A DNA stretch of 64,000 nucleotides from Fragilariopsis cylindrus CCMP1102 (taxonomy: Eukaryota > Bacillariophyta > Bacillariophyceae > Bacillariales > Bacillariaceae), in the NCBI GenBank assembly GCA_900095095.1, contig FMBT01000384.1, positions 1 to 64,000 of the forward strand, read 5' to 3'. The position numbers and the translations under genes are program-made. The first letter of the stretch is position 1. Every line of letters begins with the position of its first letter. A model generated the notes under the pieces. The model had not been told where the DNA came from. It was given only the letters and a program-made list of their open reading frames with translations, and searched no databases. Shown here in pieces: positions 1 to 8,658 of this stretch.

Positions 1-659
1 AGACCTTGCCTATGCAATCGTTGAAGCGAGCGAATTGTTCCTTCAATATCAAATAACTTACTAGCATCGCAATGATTTGCATCATTTTCAAACGTATCGG
101 TATCAAGAACTCTTGCATAAGGGTTGGTAATTGGGTTGGTAATCGGATTGGTATTGACTGGAGTACGAGCAGCGGTAGAGTTTGAATCATTTTTCTGCTT
201 CTTGGAAGGTGTTGCTGCAATATCTTGTTCAATTTCTTCACTCCCAGCCATAACAGAAAGCATGTCGTCTAAGGAGGGTGGCTGAACTTGGATTGAAGGG
301 ACTGGAGGAGTTGCGGCAGCAGGAGTAACTTGGATAGCTTCATCAGCAAGACGTTTCGATGAAGAGGCAGTTCGATTTCTTGCTTCATTATTTTCTTGCC
401 ATTCTTCTCTAGAGATGCCCATTCCTTCTTCGTTAAGTCCATCCTGACGTTTCGATGAAGAGGCGGCGGGAACAACAGTCTTGGAGGCAGCAGCAGCAGT
501 AGGTGGTGTGGGCTGCGTAATGGGGATGGGTGTTGGTGGGCCATCATCATCGACATCAGATAAATAAAGAGGACTTTCGTCCCCAGTATTTACTGGTGAC
601 GGTGATCTGTAGGCTGGTTGAGTGCGCCTGGGATTGCGATCATTGCCAATGAGATCCAT
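1..659 (-). CDS. Hypothetical protein, 5' part only (runs off left edge)
   Basis: An open frame starts at the ATG at 659 and stays open for 219 codons to the window edge, so the stop and most of the protein may lie outside. It begins MDLIGNDRNPRRTQPAYRSP and is rich in Pro, Thr, Ala and Ser with an acidic Asp run near residue 35. A short motif Ala-Ser-Ser-Ser-Lys-Arg occurs twice, about 30 residues apart, on either side of a predicted helical stretch (REEWQENNEARN). Further on it has an Asn-Pro-Ile-Thr doublet repeat. No membrane segment or signal peptide is seen. I do not recognise the family. The long frame in a region full of stops elsewhere, plus a plausible start, supports a real gene. 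It lies outside the telomere repeat and is transcribed away from it. Confidence 0.6.
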   Translation of the reverse strand, partial: MDLIGNDRNPRRTQPAYRSPSPVNTGDESPLYLSDVDDDGPPTPIPITQPTPPTAAAASKTVVPAASSSKRQDGLNEEGMGISREEWQENNEARNRTASSSKRLADEAIQVTPAAATPPVPSIQVQPPSLDDMLSVMAGSEEIEQDIAATPSKKQKNDSNSTAARTPVNTNPITNPITNPYARVLDTDTFENDANHCDASKLFDIEGTIRSLQRLHRQG

Positions 660-1005
660 ATTTGTTTCAAGTGTATTATTGTTCTTAACGTAAGTGTAAT
701 ATTGAGTATGAACTTAGATAATTTGCTTCTTTTTTCAGAGACGCAACACTTGGATACAAATGAATTTATGAAATGAAATAATGAGAATAAAATGATCGAA
801 ATGAGGAGCAAAATGCAAAAAAAGTTATCTGAAAATGCATTTTTTCATGATTTTTTCCCGACAATCAATGCGTATGCAGGATTTACAGCGAAAAAAATCG
901 TTTTTGGAGCGTGTGCGCCAGCATGCGTCGACGTGTGGAGGCATTTGGAGGCGTGTGGAGGCATTTGGAGGCGTGTGGAGTCATTAAGAGGCGTGTGTCA
1001 TTATT
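660..1005. other. Upstream spacer with GTGTGGAGGCATTTGGAGGC repeats
   Basis: This is the probable 5' flank of the leftmost gene. At about 930-985 a roughly 20-bp unit (GTGTGGAGGCATTTGGAGGC) is repeated about two and a half times. No gene is supported. Confidence 0.5.
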
Positions 1006-1345
1006 TACTTAGCACATGATATTGTTTACTTAGCATGCACTTCAAGTTGGATCACACTAATTAAATTATATACTTAGCACATGCTGGAAGTTTGTCAATC
1101 ATGCATACAGTTGTGTGAATGCAGCTTCAAGTTGGATCACAGTAAGTAAATAATGTACTAAGCTAAGTAAATAATATACTTAGTGTGATCCACCTTGAAG
1201 TGCAACTGTTAAGTAAATTTTTCGATTTTTGTGTACTTAGTTACTGCTTGAAGTTACTGAATACTGTATTAAATACTTAGTGTGATCCAACTTCAAGTGC
1301 TTGCTAAGTAAATAATACACTTCAACTGTTAAGTAAATTTTTCGA
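1006..1345. repeat. Block of direct and inverted copies of a TTCAAGTTGGATCACA motif
   Basis: The motif TTCAAGTTGGATCACA occurs near 1043 and 1128. Its reverse complement, TGTGATCC..CTTGAAGT, occurs near 1182 and 1282. Copies sit next to (C)TAAGTAAATAAT or TTTACTTAG segments, and a segment CAACTGTTAAGTAAATTTTTCGATT occurs twice, at about 1204 and 1324. The block can fold into long hairpins. It may be a terminal part of a mobile element or a subtelomeric repeat. No coding sequence is present. Confidence 0.7.
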
Positions 1346-1371
1346 TTATTTTTCGTTTTTAGTGACATCAC

Positions 1372-1512
1372 ATATTTTTGGGGGTTATATTTTTGGGGGT
1401 TATATTTTTGGGGGTTATATTTTTGGGGTTATATTTTTTGGGGTTTTATTTTTGGGGGTTATATTTTTGGGGTTATATTTTTGGGGGGTTTTTTTTGGGG
1501 TTATATTTTGGA
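1372..1512 (+). repeat. G-rich 15-bp minisatellite (TTATATTTTTGGGGG)n
   Basis: About nine tandem units of TTATATTTTTGGGGG, with lengths drifting between 14 and 16 bases. The G-runs are on the + strand, opposite to the C-rich + strand of the telomere array that follows 75 bp later. The open frames across it are by-products of the repeat. Confidence 0.9.
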
Positions 1513-1585
1513 GAAAAAAAAAATCTCTTAGTCGAAAAAAAAAAAATCTTTTTCAGTTCCCAGTTCCCAGTTCCCCGGTTGCAGT

Positions 1586-1986
1586 ACCCTAACCCTAACC
1601 CTAACCCTAACCCTAACCCTAACCCCCTAACCCTAACCCTAACCCTAACCCCAACCCTAACCCCAACCCTAACCCTAACCCTAACCCTAACCCTAACCCT
1701 AACCCCAACCCTAACCCTAACCCTAACCCCAACCCTAACCCTAACCCTAACCCCAACCCCAACCCCAACCCCAACCCTAACCCCAAACCCTAACCCCAAC
1801 CCTAACCCTAACCCTAACCCAACCCTAACCCTAACCCCAACCCCAACCCTAACTAAACACTAACCCTAACCCTAACCCTAACTAAACACTAACCCTAACC
1901 CTAACTAAACACTAACCCTAACCCTAACTAAACACTAACCCTAACTAAAAACTAACCCTAACCCTAACCCTAACCCTAACTAAACA
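1586..1986 (+). repeat. Interstitial telomere-repeat array (CCCTAA)n
   Basis: About 400 bp of CCCTAA units, interspersed with CCCCAA variants. From about 1850 a compound variant reads CCCTAACTAAACACTAA and recurs several times. TTAGGG/CCCTAA is the usual telomere repeat of diatoms. A chromosome's left end should begin with this array, yet 1.6 kb of other sequence, including a gene start, lies to its left. So the array is interstitial, or the left 1.6 kb was joined here in assembly. Confidence 0.9.
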
Positions 1987-3640
1987 TCTAGCACCAGAGT
2001 GCATGAGAATCCAGAGGTGCCTGATACCAGAAGAGATCAAACAGGGAATACAATACAGTTGATTACGCTGACAAAGAAGAAGCAGTATGTATACATGGAA
2101 GTAAAAGGTGCAGTATATGGATTGTTGCAATCAGGATACCTTGCTAACCAAGATCTCATTTAAAATCTAGCTATTTACAGGTATCATCCAGCTAAAATAA
2201 CACCAGGACAATCGAGACAGGAAACAAGGAGAACTACATTCTCACACTGATAAATCAGGCATGCAATCAGCTGCAGGAGCAGATTGTGGTACATTATACA
2301 TGAATGCAAAAGAAGCCGTACCAACGAGAATAACATTAGAAGAATTAGGACACCCACAACCAGCAATGCCAATGAGAGAACTGATAATAGCACTGCAGAT
2401 GGAATGGTGAACAAAACAGTAACAAAGAAACAAGTAGGCAGTATTATATCAAGTAGGCAGTATTATATGGCATACTTACTTGTACTAAAGCTTCTATCAT
2501 CACTAGAACCCAGTGGTTAGAACTTTTACTGCTGCAGCTTTATCTAGTTTATCTGGTAGACAATAATGCTATATGTTAAGGTGCAATAATAGCATCACCT
2601 TTAGTTTATCTGGTGGTAGATGCAATACACACATTATAGGCACCAATACAACAACAGGACAATTTCGCTGCAGATTTAGTTTACCAGGTAGATAGTACTA
2701 CTTGGTAATATGCAATTTTAGTTGCAGGTTTGTCTTTTCAGGTGGTAGATGCAATAATATCACACTACTACTGCTGGTTATGATACAACAATGAAATAAT
2801 TACACTTGCTGCAGCTTCACTTTACCTGGTATTAGATAGTGCACATAGGAAGGTAAATTGAAATGCATCATTTCAAAGTGTGGATGGAATGAGGTGGTGT
2901 TGTTTTGTACATCCCTGGTAGGTGCAAGGTGTATTTTATTAACACATTATTATACCAACATCACACAACACCCAATGCTGCCGCTGTATCATTTATTTTC
3001 TCACTGGTTAATGGTATTTAATCCTCCTCCTACTTTGTTGCTACCTACCACATGCTTTTGTGCTGAAGCAAAGGATACCTCACTGCTACTGCTGGTGAAA
3101 ATAAAACAATAAGATATTTTTGCTGCAGCTTTACTTTATCTGGTATAAGATAATGTACATAGGAAGGTAAATTGAAATGCAAAATCTCAAACTGGTATCA
3201 GTACAACAATGAGATAATTTTGCATCATCTCAAACTGCAGGTAATGTGAGGTGTTGTTGTTATATGTGCATCCCTGGCAGGTTGAAGGAGAATTTTAATA
3301 GCACATTACTATACCAACATTGCACACACACTGCTGCTGCATCATTTACTAGCTCACTGTTCAATGATATTAAATCCTCCTCTTACTTTGGTGCTACCAT
3401 GCTTGTACTAAAGCTGCTACCATTATAAGAATCAGCACATAATACTACTTTTGCTACTGCTGCAACTTTATCTAGATTACCTGATAGATGGTAGTACATT
3501 GCAAATTGAGATGATGCAATATCACATTGTAAAATTCAGTCGGTTCACAGATTATCCAGTCAGACACAACATGATGTCTACTCAAAGCAGGCAAAATTAT
3601 GGTGATAGTAGAAGGCATACGCAATGTTCTGGTACACTAT
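1987..3640. repeat. Degenerate subtelomeric repeat tract
   Basis: Non-coding DNA with dispersed imperfect copies of short phrases: TTTATCTGGTAnnAGATA, TGCTGCAGCTTTACTTTA and ACATAGGAAGGTAAATTGAAATGCA (near 2845 and 3160). GTTGTTGT and GCAGGT phrases also recur. Spacing is irregular. The style resembles the tract at 51.0-54.2 kb. All open frames are short and unconvincing. Confidence 0.65.
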
Positions 3641-4141
3641 GTGGTTGATAGTGAACCAAACTTATCTGGTGTTGTCCTCTGCATCCCTTTCAAATGAGTT
3701 ATTTTGTTGTTCAGTTCGGATCAAAAATCATAATATCATATTGTTTGTGTGCCTGCCATGACAGTGAAATGATTTTTATGCCACAACCACAGGTATAGAA
3801 AAGTTGTAGGAGGCACACACAATGTTCTAGTTAGTCTATTTTATGAGTATTTGTGTGGATGTTCCTATCAAAATTGGTATGGGATCATTTCCCAACCAAC
3901 AGTATCAATTTCAAGTACAGTCCTTGATTGGTTTTAATATGAATAATTTTGGAAAACAGGGGTGAACTGCAATTACATCCAGAATAATGGTGGGTTGGGT
4001 TGATGATGCTCTCTATTCACAGGTAATATGTTCTGGTGAGGACAGTGAATAAATTCTGTGTTCTAATTTACATGGTGGTATGTTTAAATAATGAGATTTA
4101 TATATTTTGGACCAACATGATTTTATATCAGAAATGAACAC

Positions 4142-5345
4142 AAAATATATCATTCGAAAGGGTTGCAGAGGACAACACCCGATAGGTTAGGTGCACTAGC
4201 ATTCACATAGATTACTAAAACATTGTGTTTGCCTTTTACAACTTTTCTGTCCATGTGGTTGTGGGATGATATTCATTTTGCTGGTGTGGAAGGCGCAGAA
4301 ACAACAACATGATTTTTGATCAGAAATGAACCACAAAATATCTCATTTGAAAGGGTTGCAGAGGACAACACCAGATAGGTTGGGTGTATTAGCATTCACA
4401 TAGAGTACTAGAACATTGTGTTTGCCTTTTACAACTTTTCTGTTCATGTGGTTGTGGAATGATATTCATTTTGCTGGTGTGGAAGGCACAAAAACCACAA
4501 CAGGATTTTTGATCAGAAATGAACCACAAAATATCTCATTTGAAAGGGTTGCAGAGGACAACACCAGATAGGTTGGGTGTATTAGCATTCACATAGAGTA
4601 CTAGAACATTGTGTTTGCCTCCTACAAATTTTTTTCCATGTGGTTGTGGAATGATATTCATTTTGCTGGTGTGGAAGGCACAAAAACCACAACAGGATTT
4701 TTGATCAGAAATGAACCACAAAATATCTCATTTGAAAGGGTTGCAGAGGACAACACCAGATAGGTTGGGTGTATTAGCATTCACATAGAGTACTAGAACA
4801 TTGTGTTTGCCTCCTAAAAATTTTTTGTCCATGTGGTTGTGGAATGATATTCATTTTGCTGGTGTGGAAGGCACAAAAACCACAACAGGATTTTTGATCA
4901 GAAATGAACCACAAAATATCTCATTTGAAAGGGTTGCAGAGGACAACACCAGATAGGTTGGGTGTATTAGCATTCACATAGAGTACTAGAACATTGTGTT
5001 TGCCTCCTACAAATTTTTTTCCATGTGGTTGTGGAATGATATTCATTTTGCTGGTGTGGAAGGCACAAAAACCACAACAGGATTTTTGATCAGAAATGAA
5101 CCACAAAATATCTCATTTGAAAGGGTTGCAGAGGACAACACCAGATAGGTTGGGTGTATTAGCATTCACATAGAGTACTAGAACATTGTGTTTGCCTCCT
5201 ACAAATTTTTTTCCATGTGGTTGTGGAATGATAAGCATTTGCTGGTGTGGAAGGCACAGAAGCAACAACATTATGCTTTTTGGTCAGAAATGAACACAAA
5301 ATATCTCATTTGAAAGGGTTGCAGTAGACAACACCAGATAGGTTG
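4142..5345 (+). repeat. 192-193 bp tandem satellite, about seven units
   Basis: The anchor AAAATATCTCATTTGAAAGG recurs at about 4334, 4528, 4720, 4913, 5105 and 5297, with a more diverged copy near 4142. The units between 4528 and 5200 are almost identical, which points to recent amplification or gene conversion. The outer units are more diverged. Each unit has a roughly 60-codon open frame on the minus strand closed by a stop in the anchor. This is most simply a by-product of the repeat. Confidence 0.9.
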
Positions 5346-5640
5346 GGTGCACCAGCATCCATCATACCCATATTCCCAAGGTCCTCATAATGCTTAGGTT
5401 TCCTTGGAGGTTATAAAGGTATGGGGTTGCATTATCCACAAAATGGGCCATTTAGGCCCCAAAACAGGGTTTTTCACTTTTGTGTGCACCTAAGCTGGAC
5501 TATCAACACAAAGCACCAAGAGTAAGTTCCCTTTGCTATTTATGGTGTACCCCATCCACATCTTTTGGCAATGATTCACCCTTTTGAGTGAACTGTATGT
5601 CCACAAAACACTGCAAATGGGCCATTATTGGGGGTTATTT

Positions 5641-5862
5641 GATGTGTGCTGTGTGTGAGCATGCATTGTGAGATACCAGTAGGCTTACAAGACTAAGGAA
5701 TATAAAAGTTCTCCATCCAAAAGGTCAATTGTAAATTTTGTACCTTAATTTTCCAAACAAATGACTTTTTAGGTGTATGTACTTGATGCTAAAGTTGTTA
5801 TCATATACCATATACCACACTAACAAATACTAGTAAAATTTGGGCATGATTTAGTTTTTATA
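5641..5862 (+). repeat. Conserved terminal block of the satellite-bearing family (copy 1)
   Basis: This about 220-bp block starts GTGTGCTGTGTGTGAGC, runs through GAGATACCAGTAGGC, CTAAGGAATATAA and GATGCTAAAGTTGTTAT, and ends ATGATTTAGTTTTTAT. Other copies lie at 7650-7868 and 18727-18960 (same strand) and 24093-24335 (opposite strand). Its last 15 or so bases read as one arm of a terminal inverted repeat in locus B. Confidence 0.75.
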
Positions 5863-6184
5863 TACATCAAACCGGTGTGCACTACAGTACAAGTACCTGT
5901 ATTGTGTGAGGTATTTTGTGGTATTTTACGCTTGTTAAAACACGCGTAAAAAATGAAAATCTTTAGAGGTGCGAATAAGGAAGAAGATTCTAGAGTCTCC
6001 ACTCAGTACTGCGGCTGCCATGCGCGATATTCAAATATTATATAGAAAAAGAGCTAACGGTCACAAAAAAATTTCGTTTCAGACCCGCATTTTAACTGCC
6101 AAAATCGAATTAAAAAAACTAAATAATCTCCAAATCAAATTAAAAAAAACTAAATAATCTCCATATTTTAAATCAATTATAACT
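5863..6184. other. Spacer with ATTCTAGAGTCTCCACTCA motif
   Basis: No gene is supported. A 19-bp sequence ATTCTAGAGTCTCCACTCA near 5987 is matched, almost perfectly and in inverse, near 8212-8230. The two could bracket an older 2.2-kb insertion. A CTAAATAATCTCCA phrase is duplicated near 6118-6165. Confidence 0.4.
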
Positions 6185-6650
6185 ACATATGGGCTAGTTA
6201 TATCATATATATAGTTGCTACCACAACTTTTTTTTTCCGAAAAAAATAGTCAGCAACATCAACTGCATGCATAAGATAACACCCAAAGTAACTGTACAAA
6301 AGTAATATGTGTGTAACTGCTATTCTACGTGTATCATTCTGCCAATAATGGTCTAGGAGGGTAGGTAGGAATTATGTGGGATTTATATCATGTATATAGA
6401 TGCTACCATCACTTTTTTTTTCCGAAATAATTAGTCAGCAACATCAACCGTATGCATAAGATAACACCCAAAGTAACTGTACAAAAGTAATATGTGTGTA
6501 GCTGCTGTTCTACGTGTATCATTCAGCCAATAATGGTATAGGAGGGTAGTTAGGCATTATGTGGGATTTATATTATATATATAGATGCTACCATCACTTT
6601 TTTTTCCTAAATAATTAGTCAACAACATTTCACACATGCATAAGATAATA
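6185..6650 (+). repeat. About 183-bp tandem repeat, 2.5 units
   Basis: The phrase TATAGATGCTACCATCAC followed by a T-run, TCCGAAA and AGTCAGCAACATCAAC recurs at about 6205, 6390 and 6573. The first two units also share AAGATAACACCCAAAGTAAC and a GGAGGGTAGGTAGG end. The third unit decays into the satellite-like DNA at 6770. It is a distinct minisatellite next to the 192-bp family. Confidence 0.85.
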
Positions 6651-6769
6651 ACAAGAGCTGCTGTAGAAAGGTGTGTGTGCACTTGTTGTTCTACATGTAT
6701 CTATTTATTTTAATGCACCAAGAACCAACAGGATATTTATCATATTATTATATATTACAACCCACATTG

Positions 6770-7150
6770 TTAGCACATATGAAAAAGTGATAGGAGGGTT
6801 AGGCAAGGTCCTAATACACTATTTGGAGGCTGGTGCACCCAAATATAACAAAGTTCTACATTGGAACCACTCCAAATAACAATGTTTGTGGTGCATTTTG
6901 CTACAAAAATAGGACTGATTTTAGTGCATACCTACCCAGCTAAATCTACATTTATCTTCAACCACACATACAAAAAAATGATAGGAGGGTTAGGTAAGGT
7001 CCTCATACACTATTCCTTGTGGATAGAAACCATCATCATCCCAACCCACCATTATTTTGGATGTAATTGCAGTTTACCCCTGTTTTCAAGAATATCTCAT
7101 AAAAAACAATCAAGGACCGTCCTTAAAATAATCACTGTGGACTGATTTAT
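6770..7150 (-). repeat. Diverged satellite units plus inverted copy of 3880-4020
   Basis: GGAGGGTTAGGnAAGGTCCTnATACACTATT occurs at about 6795 and 6985, a period of about 190 bp, and matches the satellite family with strong divergence. From 7020 to 7150 the sequence is the reverse complement of 3880-4020, sharing CCCAACCCACCATTATT and GATGTAATTGCAG. The 3.9-7.1 kb region thus has an inverted-repeat architecture. Confidence 0.65.
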
Positions 7151-7649
7151 GCTCCAAAACAAATTTTGACATGTATTTTCACACATATACTCATAAAATA
7201 AACTAACCCACCTAAAGCCGAAACCGTTGGGGCATTTGGTCCATATGGTACATCTTGTGCAAAATTATTTTAAGTGGATTTTAGCTAAAATAGGGTATTT
7301 ATTAGTTTTTGTTCCGTGACGAAGAAAGGAAACCCCTGGATGTACCCACTGTTGTGCATACATATAAATATTAAGCATATAATGGGTTCCATCATTTTAT
7401 TTTCCAAAAAAAGTTGGTGTACCAACAATAATAGCCGTATCAAATTAACTAGTAACATGGTGCGTTACAGGCTGGTCAGCGTACAGGTATGTGTACGCGA
7501 ACTAGAGAAAGTTCCTTCCAATTTTTTTTAAGACCAATATCTGTTACACACATGGTAAGGTAGAGGAACTCTCCCTGACCCAAAAAAAGTATTTTCCTGG
7601 AAGTTCTACCCTGCTTTGTGTCCAGAACAAAGCAATTTCATATAAAGAT
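7151..7649. other. Spacer, nothing recognised
   Basis: AT-rich DNA between two repeat blocks. The short open frames present show no recognisable protein features. Confidence 0.4.
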
Positions 7650-7868
7650 GCTGTGTGCTGTGTGTGAGCCTACAGTATGAGATACCAGTAGGCCTACGAG
7701 ACTAAGGAATATAAGAATTCTCCATCCAACAGGTCTATTGTAAACTTCATAGTTTTTTTTTCCAAAAAAATGACTTTTCAGGTGTATATATTTGATGCTA
7801 AAGTTGTTATTATATACAACACTAACAAATACTAGTAATTTTTTTGGGAATGATTTAGTTTTTATATT
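7650..7868 (+). repeat. Conserved terminal block (copy 2)
   Basis: Same block as 5641-5862: GCTGTGTGTGAGCC, GAGATACCAGTAGGC, CTAAGGAATATAAGA, GATGCTAAAGTTGTTAT and ATGATTTAGTTTTTAT follow in the same order. It marks the right border of the 2-8 kb repeat region. Confidence 0.75.
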
Positions 7869-8658
7869 GGCATAATTTTTTTATATTCGTACGCTGATAA
7901 AGTGAGCTTAAGTATGTCATATTAGAAATTGGTTTAACTGAAACTCCTTTTGGGAATACCTTATACTTATAGCAATCAACTAAATACCAAAAGCGGCTTC
8001 GGTTAATAGAGGAAATGAGGTGTCTATGCTGTTTTTAATCGTTTTCTATTGAATTGAAACACACGATAGCTCGTGTTAAAGCGCGCTAATATTAAAAAAG
8101 TGACAGTTAGATTTGCAGTATGTGTATCGCGAAATTTTGGCGCGCACGCTACTATGTTATATTCATTTTGTATATAAATGAATGATGCGCGTTCTACAGG
8201 GCTGATTCTACGTGAGTGGAGACTCTAGATTCGACAAAATTAATTAAGATTCGGCGCCAATACAGATCGAACCCATTGTTTTAAATAATGAGCTGAGATG
8301 AGTCGCGTGCGCAACAATAATGAGCATGGTGCTTAAGACACGACGCGCTCAAGACACACGCCACAATGAGAAGGAATCATCAATAGCCCCGATGAGCTAG
8401 CGGATCACCATAACCTCACAAAGCTTAGCTCCCATACCCAAATACACATCCAACCTGATCTTTTCGACAAATACCGGCAATAGGATTTGCCGGTGTGGGA
8501 CGTGCTCGGCACAAACAATCTATGGAACCGTAAAGAAGTCGATCAAAATGAAATTTGCAATTGTGATACACAAAACTCATTCCATTCAAGCACGGTACGG
8601 TAGGGGCAGCTCTCACAAAACGAGCAAACGATAAAAGAGGGAGAAGAAATAACCAGAA
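7869..8658. other. Intergenic region 5' of the beta-propeller gene
   Basis: Unique-looking AT-rich DNA and the probable promoter and 5' UTR of the gene at 8659. GCGCGC-rich patches occur near 8085-8150. The motif TGAGTGGAGACTCTAGATT at about 8212 is the inverse of one at 5987. No gene is supported. Confidence 0.4.

Larger units (their letters stand above)
3640..5862. mobile_element. Satellite-bearing repeat element, locus D
   Basis: Left to right: one or two satellite units in inverted orientation (about 3640-3850); a unique stretch (3880-4020) repeated in inverse at 7000-7150; seven satellite units (4142-5345); a short piece of the family body (5345-5640, with the GGGCCATTTAGGCCCCAAAACAGG phrase); and the conserved terminal block (5641-5862). 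Loci at 16.9-19.0, 24.1-26.8 and 35.4-37.1 kb share satellite and body, and the first two share the terminal block. No protein-coding gene is seen, so it would be a non-autonomous or rearranged element. The class is unknown. Confidence 0.5.

Noticed and set aside
1378-1863. Long open frames with Leu-Thr-Leu-Thr, Asn-Pro-Asn-Pro or Val-Arg-Val-Gly repeats
   Set aside because: Pure translation of the telomere and G-rich repeats; stop-free because the units lack stop codons.
4536-5106. Two identical 61-codon minus-strand frames
   Set aside because: They sit at the same place in two near-identical satellite units, have no ATG of their own, and show no protein features.
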